From Promethearchaeia archaeon (GTDB lineage: Archaea > Asgardarchaeota > Lokiarchaeia > Sigyniarchaeales > SOKP01): a stretch of 39,982 nt of DNA. The position numbers and the translations under genes are program-made. Positions 17,401 through 25,333 of the stretch are shown here, piece after piece (position 1 is the first letter of the stretch; every line of letters begins with the position of its first letter). Location: positions 1 through 39,982 of the forward strand of contig JAHQWP010000070.1 in the NCBI GenBank assembly GCA_029856235.1. Reading direction: 5' to 3'. Under the pieces are notes generated by a model. That model was not told where the DNA came from and searched no databases. It saw only the letters and a list, made by a program, of their open reading frames with translations.

Positions 17401-18600
17401 ACCAATTATAAATCCTACTGAAATATTGAAATTTTTTAAATCTCCCTTAAAGATATTCGTCGTATTATCCCACGAATCTGTATATAATTTTCCAGATGAA
17501 AGCCATTTCTGTTTACCCAATTCAGAAATATCTAACATTCCCTTACTAAAGATTTTTTCATTATTTATCTTAACATAGATGTAGTGATCATTCGTAGGCA
17601 ATGCATATTGGCAATAATAGTCGAAACTTAAATACGCTTCAACAAATGGACCACTATCAATAGTAAATTCTTGGAATAATTCGGAATAAGCACCAGTATC
17701 AAAATCAACTTCAAGTTCATTGACATATGCTCCATATAAAGCAACATACATAGCTGAAGCGTTATCTACTTCTCCAGGACCGTAATCGTTCCAACAATCA
17801 ATACCTACATCATAATTAAATTGCCAACTGGCAGAATTTATATCAATATTCGAGCTTGAATTCATAAATTCATAATAATCAATATCATAACCATAATAAT
17901 GATCTTTGTTATCAGAATCGTAGTCAAGTTTTATTGTATCACCAATAATCCAAGGAGAGTAGAAATTATATATATTTGATGAAGTACTATTAATATAATA
18001 AGAACTTGCTTCGTCGGAATCAGTTATGTAAACCCAATCATAACCATATTCAAACTGTAATCTAGAAAAATGAACTCGAATATACTCTGCTCCTGATACG
18101 GTAATCTCATCTTGAGGAGAAAGCCAGTCAGGATTGTGATTACCATAAGGATGTGGTGTACCATAGATATCCATTGTATCATATACTCGATAAATAATAG
18201 GTGATTCAAAACCAGAATTATTTATCCAATTTCTTTTATCTACTATATTTATTAAGTTATTTTCCACCTTATTTGCTTTCCAATCGTGCCCAGAATCAAG
18301 ATAATAATTTAAAGTAAGTTCTTCTTGATTAGTTAAAGAAACTTCTTGATCATACTTATATAACTTTCCATAATCGGTTACATTTAAAGCATTTTCATTA
18401 CCTTCAAATAAAACGGGATCAACATCTGCAACTGAGGGTATTTGAGGGGTGTCATTGAAATCTCTGTTTATTTCTGTACTATTATTGGAATTTGGAATGA
18501 GAAAACTACTCGAAAGAAATATTGCTGATAAAATTATAATACTTACAAATCCTAAAACTGACTCTTTTTTTAAAAGTAATTTATTTGAAACCATTTTCAT
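14425..18600 (-). CDS. Giant single-pass receptor: CUB-like and Ig-like exterior, cytosolic longin-like domain and winged helix
   Basis: The 1391-residue product has a signal or anchor helix at about 16-36. Residues 150-260 look CUB-like ('YIRVHFSRLQFEYGYDWVYI', 'IIGDTIKLDYDSDN'). A jelly-roll-like stretch follows to about 430, then several Ig-like beta segments to about 1110 with many N-x-S/T sites. A transmembrane helix lies at about 1119-1142, followed by 'RRRKRE'. The inside part (about 1165-1300) reads 'AIVAIHKDSGIPLYTKSYS', 'IFAGFIQAIITVGQEMVG' and 'FYCLICDRQDLRIIFILTE', a longin/roadblock-type pattern. It ends with a winged-helix-like segment (1335-1391). This suggests sensing or adhesion outside coupled to a small-GTPase platform inside. 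Topology is read directly; the ligand and GTPase partner are inferred. Confidence 0.78.
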   Translation of the reverse strand: MKMVSNKLLLKKESVLGFVSIIILSAIFLSSSFLIPNSNNSTEINRDFNDTPQIPSVADVDPVLFEGNENALNVTDYGKLYKYDQEVSLTNQEELTLNYYLDSGHDWKANKVENNLINIVDKRNWINNSGFESPIIYRVYDTMDIYGTPHPYGNHNPDWLSPQDEITVSGAEYIRVHFSRLQFEYGYDWVYITDSDEASSYYINSTSSNIYNFYSPWIIGDTIKLDYDSDNKDHYYGYDIDYYEFMNSSSNIDINSASWQFNYDVGIDCWNDYGPGEVDNASAMYVALYGAYVNELEVDFDTGAYSELFQEFTIDSGPFVEAYLSFDYYCQYALPTNDHYIYVKINNEKIFSKGMLDISELGKQKWLSSGKLYTDSWDNTTNIFKGDLKNFNISVGFIIGSGYTYTSGWAIEDGFTNIVWFDNISLVVTTKTNATQPGVDLTINSQTLQDCSDWGSSNQTINQIWDTDPITLTINTTSPHLEFDLNTTVYGYHNVKSKINQQTTEGVLYDILENGTIYWKYYHNLYIPNQYADIEFDINKPNDWEIISVLDPTLQEIPFEDGKVGDILLKINRSYAIFPGWWTFKATSPNFLSQSNTKLLKQGEWTHTSFVTGESTRIKTQVNYSGRIPINIELTEVNLTIFDPDGNQWYSEVNSPLSNGTVFFSEVTFSALNTTGGQFDYTLFWTNGTALGGVKSNFIVNHKSQIKLLKPDDAKIDLITEGFVGDIIPIRVILTDPENNLSISEATVFYNWTGGSTLNFTEAAIGVYETILDTTDLASKGLYEILIGSSKLGFIESNLTLKINLGEETNLQRLESEYNIELHANSTIKFKFTDFSSNGIDGATVNISISDPSHYSIENLGNGVYDIEFSTLYIDDIGIYQINFSFSAAEYEPQYYVYQFQIIEQSVNLSVYLNTLNIQDNSLHEVTFFDILNISAKAMSNIDEVYISGGNFTWISESYEKNLTEFFNFWYNTSIECSPDFFSSGINFIYLRFEHPNYRTQTFGFEILIDRIEFEVDIVDHEDSNPTIKAEIGGSLVLQIELLDIETSLPIENASVLYEWTYGVGELEEISPGIYQLTVSLPENLQGNFIFNLIISKEGTVYKTTQASFLLVIGEPQFPIFIIWIIVVISAVIIGVLGVLSLRSYVILPRRRKREAELLSRTQRFKDIENIQAIVAIHKDSGIPLYTKSYSILEKHKKEIFAGFIQAIITVGQEMVGKRGEGGEVVEVDEEDGTRTILELDFKYFYCLICDRQDLRIIFILTERASERMKNQISDLSLGAMLELSELIGNWDGAIHEFEEKFPPIINKYIELSYKEAFTINNAEFIAKMRKESELNSMEIRILNVIYSIAKSKNEFHLDTIFELIHEKNQNVVIDGIETLIKKQVIIPSTK

Positions 18601-18770
18601 AATATCCCCTGTTGTAGATTAAAATAATTATAAAATTTATAAAAACTAAAATTAATAAATTTAAGTTTTAAGTAGAAGAAGGAACTATAGATTAGGAAGA
18701 TTTTTTTACAGACTTCATCCAAAAATATTATGATAAGAACGCTGGATTAAGCAACTATTCTATTAGATAT

Positions 18771-19094
18771 TTAGTTGGGAATATCGTTTGCAATTTCTGA
18801 TTTAAGTAGATTAACATATGTAAGCTTCTCGCTATTAGTTAACGAGTTTACTTGAATTCCCCTACTTGAATAAAAATCTGGAGGCATTTTATCAAATAGG
18901 GAGAGTATGAGGATAATGGAATTCTTCACGAACTCTTTGTTTCTTGTTCGCTTCAATACTTTCATTAGTCGAATAAACGATTTATTTTTCCAAATTTCTG
19001 TTGTATCTCTGTTTGTATCTTGATTTTGAAAGTATTCAATTATACTTAGATAATAATCAAGTTCATAGTTCTCGTTGTTAGTTGACATGTTCAT
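18771..19094 (-). CDS. Small hypothetical protein, 107 residues
   Basis: I do not recognise it. The product is acidic at the start, then helical with basic stretches ('RLMKVLKRTRNKEFVKNSIILILSLF'). It has no signal peptide, membrane helix or cysteine motif. Its composition (N, E, K, I) matches the surrounding genes, and the region lacks a competing open frame. In-frame ATGs at 19094 and two codons later are both possible starts. It lies 170 bases upstream of the giant receptor start on the same strand, so cotranscription is possible but not obvious. Confidence 0.45.
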   Translation of the reverse strand: MNMSTNNENYELDYYLSIIEYFQNQDTNRDTTEIWKNKSFIRLMKVLKRTRNKEFVKNSIILILSLFDKMPPDFYSSRGIQVNSLTNSEKLTYVNLLKSEIANDIPN

Positions 19095-19279
19095 TATTCT
19101 TAAACCGTATTCTTAAATATATTATCTTAGATTTTGTTTTTAAATAAGTGGAGAATCATAGTTTTTTGTTACTATATTGCGCATGTTTTCTTTTTATTAG
19201 TCTACTTAATTCTTGCTTATTAGGAAAACAAACCTTATGATGTTCAATTTAAAAATTCGTAAGGGCGTTTTATTTGCTT

Positions 19280-19306
19280 ATGTGATATTTAGATATCATA
19301 TCACAT
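19280..19306. repeat. Inverted repeat (9-bp arms) downstream of the PfkB gene
   Basis: 'atgtgatat' and 'atatcacat' flank a 9-base spacer, about 30 bases past the PfkB stop codon. On the plus strand it is followed by a T-rich run. It could be a transcript-end hairpin or a protein-binding site; the sequence alone does not decide. Confidence 0.45.
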
Positions 19307-19335
19307 CTAATTTTTTTAGCGAAGGAGTTAGAAAA

Positions 19336-20334
19336 TTAGACTTTTTCTAATTCTGGAGGAATATACTCATAAGTTTTGTGAAACCGCTTTTTAACGCTTG
19401 CAATGTCATAAGTTTGCGTTTGAGCACCGCTAGTCTCAACAACAAAAGATCCTAATATGGAACCTAATCTACAAGCGTCTAATAGCTTCATATCTAATAT
19501 TAATCCAGTTAAAAATCCTGCGCGATAAGCATCTCCTGCACCCGTAGCGTCGACATTGTTCTCAGGTATTGCAATGGGAATCTCTACGCGCATTAACTCA
19601 CCAGAATCCGCTTTATATATCAATTCGGATCCTTTAGATCCTTTGGTTTTAATTATTGTATTGACAAGTCTAAGAATGTTCTTTTCGTTTAAATCTGTTT
19701 TATTTAATACTTGATTTATTTCAAATGAATTTCCTATTAAAATTTCAGATTTTTCTAATATATCTAATAAATCACTTTTGGAAAAGAGTGGTGTAACTTG
19801 TCCGGGATCAAATATCATTGGTATTTTTAAATCACTCAATTGATCTGCAAATTTTTTCATTGCATCAACACTTTGGGTTGAATTTATGGCGTAAGCGTAT
19901 TGTTCTGGGTCTTTAATTTTCAGCCGTAAATCTATGTTCTTATTCTCATCTAAAGCACCGCCATGAAAAATTATCATTTGATTTGATTTCTTATCGTTTA
20001 CGATGTAACATGCTGCGGTAAACAGATCTGCTTGTACATCAACATTTAAATCAATGTTGGGGAATTTTGTTATATGATCTCTATAACCCAGAGTATTAAA
20101 GTCATTTCCTACAGAACCCAGTAACAAGACCGTTGATGTATTAAGTAATCCAAGATTGTACGCAATATTTCCGGCTGTACCGCCGAATCGTTGGACGCGA
20201 CTATTAGCAGTAACAGTACTTTGGTATTCTTCTTTCTCGTGATCTATGGAAACAGCATTTACAAAATTTTCTTCGAAACTCATAATATAGTCAAATGCAA
20301 GTGAGCCCAAAACGATGATCTTATCCCGTATCAT
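19336..20334 (-). CDS. PfkB-family sugar/nucleoside kinase
   Basis: The 332-residue product has the ribokinase-fold signatures. 'RFGGTAGNIAYNLGLL' (49-64) is PfkB signature 1, with GG at the sugar site. 'GNSFEINQVL' (211-220) is the N-x-x-E motif that positions magnesium and phosphate. 'DATGAGDAYRAGF' (262-274) is signature 2, with catalytic base D268 and the GAGD anion hole. It phosphorylates a hydroxymethyl group of a sugar or nucleoside using ATP. The N-terminal 'VLGSLAFDYIMSF' recalls adenosine/inosine-guanosine kinase-like archaeal members more than phosphofructokinase, but substrate residues cannot be assigned confidently. The gene is divergent from the glycosylase gene, with about 137 bases between. 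Confidence 0.85.
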   Translation of the reverse strand: MIRDKIIVLGSLAFDYIMSFEENFVNAVSIDHEKEEYQSTVTANSRVQRFGGTAGNIAYNLGLLNTSTVLLLGSVGNDFNTLGYRDHITKFPNIDLNVDVQADLFTAACYIVNDKKSNQMIIFHGGALDENKNIDLRLKIKDPEQYAYAINSTQSVDAMKKFADQLSDLKIPMIFDPGQVTPLFSKSDLLDILEKSEILIGNSFEINQVLNKTDLNEKNILRLVNTIIKTKGSKGSELIYKADSGELMRVEIPIAIPENNVDATGAGDAYRAGFLTGLILDMKLLDACRLGSILGSFVVETSGAQTQTYDIASVKKRFHKTYEYIPPELEKV

Positions 20335-20471
20335 AATGACATTAACCTTAATTAAACCTTAATAAAGCTATATTAATATAATTTTAAGCATTCAATAAAG
20401 ATTTTGTGAATAATTGAACTTATTAAATTAAAGAGTTTTGCTTTTAAAATATCAAATTTTCTTTAAAATAT

Positions 20472-21098
20472 ATGAGAGAACTCATTAAATCAATTGAATC
20501 TTTAAAAAATAGCGATGTCTCAAATACTGTAAATGAGCGGATTGACCAGTTTTCCTCTGTATCCGAATCAGGAATAAACGAAATTTTTAAAGAACTTTGT
20601 TTTTGTATTATGACGGCTAACTGTGGAGCTAAAAAATGCATAGAAGTACAACAACGGATAAATAATCGTTTTTTAACATGTTCTGAAGATGAGTTAAAAT
20701 TTTTTTTTAAAGAATTTGGTTATCGTTTTCCAAACATTAGAGCTAAATATATTCTTGAAGCTAGGTCGTATTTATCAGAGTTAGAGAATAAATTAGCTTC
20801 AAATATCGATGGGAATGATTTAAGAGATTGGATAGTGAAAAATATTAAGGGATTAGGCTACAAGGAAGCAAGTCATTTTTTAAGAAACATAGGTTACCCA
20901 AATTACGCGATTATAGACTTTCATATTATCGATCTTCTGGTGAAATACAATATTATTGAAAAGCCTAAAACCCTTACAAAGAAGAAATATTTAGAAATTG
21001 AAATCATTCTTCAAGAAATTGGAGATAAGATAGATCTTGATTTGGATAAGTTAGATCTATATTTATGGTACATGGAAACAAATGAAGTACTAAAATAA
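20472..21098 (+). CDS. ogg: 8-oxoguanine DNA glycosylase/AP lyase, Ogg2 type
   Basis: The 208-residue product has the size and motifs of the archaeal Ogg2 (MjaOgg-like) family. The helix-hairpin-helix is 'IKGLGYKEASHFLRNIG' with the Schiff-base lysine K131, and the catalytic aspartate is D149 in 'AIIDFHI'. The N-terminal helical part has 'FKELCFCIMTANCGAKKC', where family members have '..L.FC.LTaN..a..'. It removes 8-oxoguanine opposite C and cleaves the AP site, as the first step of base excision repair. It ends with a short '..WYMETNEVLK' tail; these enzymes end with a Lys that contacts the base, also seen here. It converges with a small hypothetical gene nine bases away. Confidence 0.88.
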   Translation: MRELIKSIESLKNSDVSNTVNERIDQFSSVSESGINEIFKELCFCIMTANCGAKKCIEVQQRINNRFLTCSEDELKFFFKEFGYRFPNIRAKYILEARSYLSELENKLASNIDGNDLRDWIVKNIKGLGYKEASHFLRNIGYPNYAIIDFHIIDLLVKYNIIEKPKTLTKKKYLEIEIILQEIGDKIDLDLDKLDLYLWYMETNEVLK

Positions 21099-21107
21099 GA
21101 GATGTAG

Positions 21108-21380
21108 TTACTTTGATAAATTATCTAAAGGTAAATCCAAATCGACTTCAGCACTTTTAAGTTTTTTCATGAACTCTACTGTTCCTAATTCGTTAACCAT
21201 TAACTCCAATAGATTTTCGTACAATGCTTCAATATTATCTTGTCCCATATTGAAATATGTGTTTTCAATAGGGAGAGTAATTCGTAGAATTTCATAGAGA
21301 CCTTGAATGCATTCTTTGATGTTTTCAAAGTTATTTAGAGCCTTCTTAGTTGATTCATATACAATATCTTCATATGTCAT
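21108..21380 (-). CDS. Small helical hypothetical protein, 90 residues
   Basis: I do not recognise it. It is an acidic, all-helical product ('YEDIVYESTKKALNNFENIKECI', 'DNIEALYENLLELMVNELG') without membrane or metal motifs. It could form a helical bundle or coiled coil. It starts at ATG 21380 and ends nine bases from the glycosylase stop on the opposite strand. Its open frame and composition resemble real neighbours, and no other gene occupies the space. Confidence 0.45.
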   Translation of the reverse strand: MTYEDIVYESTKKALNNFENIKECIQGLYEILRITLPIENTYFNMGQDNIEALYENLLELMVNELGTVEFMKKLKSAEVDLDLPLDNLSK

Positions 21381-21670
21381 AGTTTATTCTTACGCCATTT
21401 ACGTTTAACTTGTTAAATTAAGAAATAATTCGAAATTTAAAAATTGCAAGATAATTTTACAATTTCATGACTAAAGAACATATTAAATGAAACTATAAAA
21501 GGATAAACCCACTGAATGAATATAGTTTTAGTAATTTTAAAAATCTAAAAATTCTGGATTATATTTCTATAAACTCAAATATAAATAATTTTAATTTTTT
21601 AAATATATATTATCTTTTAAAAGGAGAATAAAGGGAATTAAACTAACTTCTATTAGGAAGAATAAATGAT

Positions 21671-22720
21671 ATGAAGAAACTAATTGATGCTGTAATTTAT
21701 ACCGATATTCATGATGAGTTAGGTCCAGACCCAATCCATTGGACTCCCCTAGATTTACCCGAATCGATAAGAATGCTTGTTGCTATTAAAACTGTCACTA
21801 TTCTTACAGGAGACCAAGGTTCTGTGCCAGATTCTCTATTAATAATTCCCTTCCCTTCATTAAAACTTAAAGGATTAATAAGATACATAGAAAGAAAAGA
21901 TAACAGCAAGAGAGGAGGATTTGCGCGTTCAGCGATCACTTTTTTGTTTAAAGAAGCCGATGATGTAGTTTTTTATAAATATATGAGTTATTTAAAGGCT
22001 CCATTTGACGAAACCACAAGAAAAATAATTAATTTAGAGGAACAGAATACCGATAAGGAAAATATTTTTGAAGAAATTAATTACCTAAGAAATAGTGTAG
22101 GTCAATTATTAGAGGATTTTAGAGCTAAAGAAATTTCATTTCCAGCATCAATTGAATTTCCTGAAAAAATAATAAGAGACGAAAAAATCGTTGATTATAG
22201 ATTCAAGCTCGTAGTTGTAGGTGATCCTGGAGTCGGAAAAACTTCTACTATTTTACGTTTTACAGATAACGCATTTCTAAGGACATATGTTCCCACATTA
22301 GGTGTCAGCATTACTGAAAAAATCATTCAAGCTAATAATAAAGTAATAGAAACTATATTATGGGATATTGCAGGGCAAAATAAATTCCAAACAATGAGAA
22401 GACACTTTTATCAGGGTTCAGAGGCTATATTGCTTATTTTTGATTTAACTAACAGAACCTCCTTTACCAACATAAAAAATTGGTATGAAGACGTGATGAA
22501 AAACATGGATAAACATCACCATCAAATGATAGGATATATTTTTGGTAATAAAACAGATCTTACTGATGTGCGAAAAGTTAAATTAGTTGAAGCGTTAGCA
22601 TTAGCTAAGGAATTAAATCTTAAATATATTGAAACCTCTGCTATGACAGGGAAAAACGTAGAATATGCTTTCTATGATATAGCAGAGTCAGTAGTACAAT
22701 CAAGATTAGAAAAACAGTAA
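21671..22720 (+). CDS. Longin-like domain fused to a Rab/Ras-like small GTPase
   Basis: The 349-residue product has the shared N-terminal domain in residues 1-118: 'ELGPDPIHWTP' (16-26), 'AIKTVTILTGD' (38-48), 'IIPFPSLKLKGL' (58-69) and 'KRGGFARSAITFLF' (80-93). A short helical linker follows, then a Rab-like GTPase with G1 GDPGVGKT (184-191), a G2 threonine at 209 in YVPTLG, G3 WDIAGQ (231-236), G4 NKTD (283-286) and G5 ETSA (311-314). All nucleotide-binding elements are present, and Q236 is the catalytic glutamine position. There are no C-terminal cysteines for prenylation, so membrane contact, if any, would come through the longin part. A nitroreductase gene follows after 11 bases. Confidence 0.87.
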   Translation: MKKLIDAVIYTDIHDELGPDPIHWTPLDLPESIRMLVAIKTVTILTGDQGSVPDSLLIIPFPSLKLKGLIRYIERKDNSKRGGFARSAITFLFKEADDVVFYKYMSYLKAPFDETTRKIINLEEQNTDKENIFEEINYLRNSVGQLLEDFRAKEISFPASIEFPEKIIRDEKIVDYRFKLVVVGDPGVGKTSTILRFTDNAFLRTYVPTLGVSITEKIIQANNKVIETILWDIAGQNKFQTMRRHFYQGSEAILLIFDLTNRTSFTNIKNWYEDVMKNMDKHHHQMIGYIFGNKTDLTDVRKVKLVEALALAKELNLKYIETSAMTGKNVEYAFYDIAESVVQSRLEKQ

Positions 22721-22731
22721 AGGTATTAACC

Positions 22732-23304
22732 ATGGATATAGAAGAAGCAATACATAAAAGAAGAACAATTAGAAGATTTAAGCAAGATCCTATTCCAAGC
22801 GACACGTTAAAAAAATTAATCGATTACGCTCGAATAGCACCTGCAGGCAGCAACATTCAATGCGTTGAATATGTAATTGTAGAAAGTCCTGTAATGACAG
22901 AAAAGATGTTTCCACTAGTAAAATGGGCATCATCTCTCCCTAAAGATGAAAGAACACCTGAAAGTGGAAGAGAACCAACGGCGTATATTATAGTTCTTGT
23001 AAACACGGATATTAAGAAATCATACTTTGACTACGATGTCGGAGCTGCTGTTGAGAATATATTACTTGGAGCTGTGAGTTTTGGAATAGGAAGTTGTTGG
23101 ATGGGTAACATCAATGGAGCTAAGATTAGATCTTTACTCGAAGTGCCTGAAAATTACGAAATTAAACACGTAATTAGTTTAGGTTATCCGGATGAAACTT
23201 CCAAAATAGAACCTTATGAAGGCTCTTTCAAGTACTGGAAAGAAGGAAACGAGATGCATGTTCCTAAGCGAACATTGGACGATGTAATTTTTAAGGTTTT
23301 ATGA
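22732..23304 (+). CDS. Nitroreductase-family flavoprotein
   Basis: The 190-residue product has the family hallmarks. 'IHKRRTIRRFKQDPI' (7-21) contains the arginines that bind FMN phosphate. 'ARIAPAGSNIQ' (34-44) is the A-P-S-x-x-N/Q-type flavin loop. 'VGAAVENILLGAVSFGIGSCWMG' (101-123) is the central dimer helix and flavin contact, and 'LGYPDE' follows near 150. These enzymes are homodimeric FMN proteins that use NAD(P)H to reduce nitro compounds, quinones or flavins; the substrate is not predictable. It begins 11 bases after the longin-Rab-like GTPase and is likely in the same transcript, although a functional link is not obvious. Confidence 0.87.
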   Translation: MDIEEAIHKRRTIRRFKQDPIPSDTLKKLIDYARIAPAGSNIQCVEYVIVESPVMTEKMFPLVKWASSLPKDERTPESGREPTAYIIVLVNTDIKKSYFDYDVGAAVENILLGAVSFGIGSCWMGNINGAKIRSLLEVPENYEIKHVISLGYPDETSKIEPYEGSFKYWKEGNEMHVPKRTLDDVIFKVL

Positions 23305-23759
23305 AAGTAAAAATTTGCCCCCAAAAAATTCTCTCTATCTATTGAAATAATCAGAATGATTATTCAATAGAATAAAATAACCTAACCCCACCCAAAGATT
23401 TTTGTCTGTAATTGTAATCTTAAACTTAATTAAAATGTCAAACTATCTTAATAATCTATCGTCGATATAAAATTTAAGCTTTATTCCCCAATTTTGAGGA
23501 AAAGTTATTAGAGTATTTAAAGAACCTCCTCAATCTTGGAGAAATGTCGTTGAAAACTCTAATTTTCGAGCTCAGTTCTTTAATTTAATAGAAATTTCAT
23601 ACAATCATTAGGAAATATCTATGTATCTACGCATATATTTTTATGGAATTAAAATATTTTATTCTTTGCAGATTTATAAATTTAAATAAAATTTATGATG
23701 ATTATATTTATAAATTAAAAAACAGATAAAAAACATCGAATGAAAGTTGTGTTTTAATT
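23305..23759. other. AT-rich intergenic region with a palindrome and TATA-like elements
   Basis: These 455 bases contain no convincing open frame and no tRNA-like fold that I can see. A hairpin lies at 23339-23370. Two copies of a 'tttataaat' core occur near 23672 and 23709, the second about 50 bases before ATG 23760 and therefore a plausible promoter of the winged-helix gene. A small RNA here cannot be excluded. Confidence 0.5.
23339..23370. repeat. Imperfect inverted repeat, 14-bp arms
   Basis: The left arm is 23339-23353 and the right arm 23357-23370, with a 3-base loop and one bulged A. It lies about 35 bases after the nitroreductase stop, a position that suits a transcript-end hairpin, though a regulator-binding palindrome is equally possible. 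Confidence 0.55.
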
Positions 23760-24338
23760 ATGGAAGACAACAATTCTCCCCGAATAAAAACTACTGGTAA
23801 AATACCTCGTTCGAAAGAAAATACCTTTAATATAAGGGATCTTTCGATGCGAGAATTTGAAGCATTTATGATTCTAATAATGCACGATGGAGTAGAACAT
23901 TCAATTTTGAAGCGTTTAATTGATTTAGAATTTGATCACCAAAGCCCTACTAAAGGATATGATTATATTAACAATTTATGTAAAAAAGGATTCGCTCATA
24001 AGAAGAGAACAACGGTAAAGGGAAAGCAGGTAACAAGAATTTATGTAAGAACTACTGTTCGGAAGAAGTACGAAAAATATATTCTTCCAACCGTAAGTAA
24101 TGTAGAGGAATCCTTAAATGATATAATTAAAGAGTATGTGGACGGTATTAAGGAAGAAACGAAGATTCGTGAAAAATTTAAGACCTACACAGAAATTCTT
24201 ATCCTTTCAATAAATGATTTAATAACTAATACACCCGCTATGTCTTTGAGCAGTCAACGCTTTCAAAAAAAGGTTTACGATACAATATGGAAATATTATC
24301 GAGCTGAAATATTAAAATACGAAGTATTTTCAAAGTAA
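23760..24338 (+). CDS. Winged-helix-like DNA-binding protein, 192 residues
   Basis: The product begins with a polar tail. A segment that looks like a winged helix follows (about 27-105): 'MREFEAFMILIMHDGVEHSILKRLIDLEF', then a recognition-helix-like stretch ending 'YINNLCKKGFAHKKRT', and a wing 'TVKGKQVTRIYVRTTV'. The second half (110-192) is a long helical region that may dimerise. No effector domain or metal site is apparent. It resembles archaeal MarR/PadR-type regulators in layout, but I cannot place it in a named family. It sits after a long intergenic region with TATA-like boxes and before the 7-TM gene pair. Confidence 0.55.
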   Translation: MEDNNSPRIKTTGKIPRSKENTFNIRDLSMREFEAFMILIMHDGVEHSILKRLIDLEFDHQSPTKGYDYINNLCKKGFAHKKRTTVKGKQVTRIYVRTTVRKKYEKYILPTVSNVEESLNDIIKEYVDGIKEETKIREKFKTYTEILILSINDLITNTPAMSLSSQRFQKKVYDTIWKYYRAEILKYEVFSK

Positions 24339-24520
24339 ATTTAAAGTTATAAAAAGAGAAGATATGAGATAAGATCATTTGAGTTCTCTACTTCTCTAGA
24401 AAACTTTTTTTTTAAATTCATTTAAACATACAAAAGTGTAATTTAAATTAAAAGCAAATTCTTTAAAATCCTACTAAAATTAATTTTAAAATATACAAAT
24501 CTAAAATTTTTAGAAGCACT

Positions 24521-25243
24521 ATGTTATTTCAAAACGCTCTCATTCAAAGAATAACAGCAGTTTTAATTTTCCAAGTGTGGCCTATATTTTTTTTGTCATA
24601 CCTTGCTTATAAGTTGTTAAAGAGGGCTAAAAATAGGGTGACCTATATACTTAGTAGCATTTTTATTTTCAATGCCCTTGCTTATTTCTTGGTGGATCTT
24701 TCAGTATTTTTCATATATACACCTTACGCATATCTTTTATACATAGTTGCTATGTATTTCTTCATATTTGGAAACAGTATATTTATTATTTTTAGTTGGG
24801 TGCTGGTTAAACTTGACGATAAATCTACTAATAGGATATTTTATTTAGTAGTTACATTTTATGGAGTTATTTCGACTTATATTCTATTTATTGGCTATTT
24901 GTTGAGAGGAATTAGATACGATTCAAGTACTGGATGGATTCCTACTTATAGTTGGTTCTTATTTATTCTAAGCTGGATTTTTCTTTTGATATTTTTAGTT
25001 CTACCACAAATTTTTCTGTCATTTAAATTGGTGAAAGTATTTGAGGGTGTAGTATTAAAAAGGAGGATTCTGCTATTTTTATTAACCGTGTTTTTTGAAT
25101 TAGTGATGATGTTTGCCTTGTTTCTCTATCATACATGGGTGGATAATCAAGTTTATCGAATTCTTTATATTTTTATTTTTCCACCTTTAGCCTCCGTTGG
25201 AGCTTACTTGATTTATCGGAGTTTTGTAAGAGAATTGAAATAG
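24521..25243 (+). CDS. Seven-transmembrane protein, first of a tandem paralogous pair
   Basis: The 240-residue product has seven hydrophobic helices at roughly 9-32, 41-64, 70-96, 106-127, 143-170, 182-203 and 212-232. Basic residues lie in the loops after helices 1 ('KLLKRAKNR'), 3 and 5 ('KVFEGVVLKRR') and at the C-terminus. The positive-inside rule therefore predicts N-terminus out and C-terminus in. The last helix has no lysine, so it is not a retinal rhodopsin. No catalytic motif is seen. The next gene is about equally long and colinear with it, and shares 'FSWVLVKLD', 'FKLVKVFEGV' and 'LFLYH'. It may be a receptor or membrane sensor resembling the 7-TM input regions of some histidine kinases; the function is unknown. 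Confidence 0.7.
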   Translation: MLFQNALIQRITAVLIFQVWPIFFLSYLAYKLLKRAKNRVTYILSSIFIFNALAYFLVDLSVFFIYTPYAYLLYIVAMYFFIFGNSIFIIFSWVLVKLDDKSTNRIFYLVVTFYGVISTYILFIGYLLRGIRYDSSTGWIPTYSWFLFILSWIFLLIFLVLPQIFLSFKLVKVFEGVVLKRRILLFLLTVFFELVMMFALFLYHTWVDNQVYRILYIFIFPPLASVGAYLIYRSFVRELK

Positions 25244-25333
25244 AAATTGCCTTAACGAATAAAAACAAATTATTTTTAACCCTAAAAATGTTAACTTTAA
25301 ATTATGATAGATAAATTATTATAAAGACAAAAC

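Noticed and set aside
23339-23370. Palindrome as an insertion-sequence end or attachment site
   Set aside because: No transposase, integrase or matching second end is nearby.
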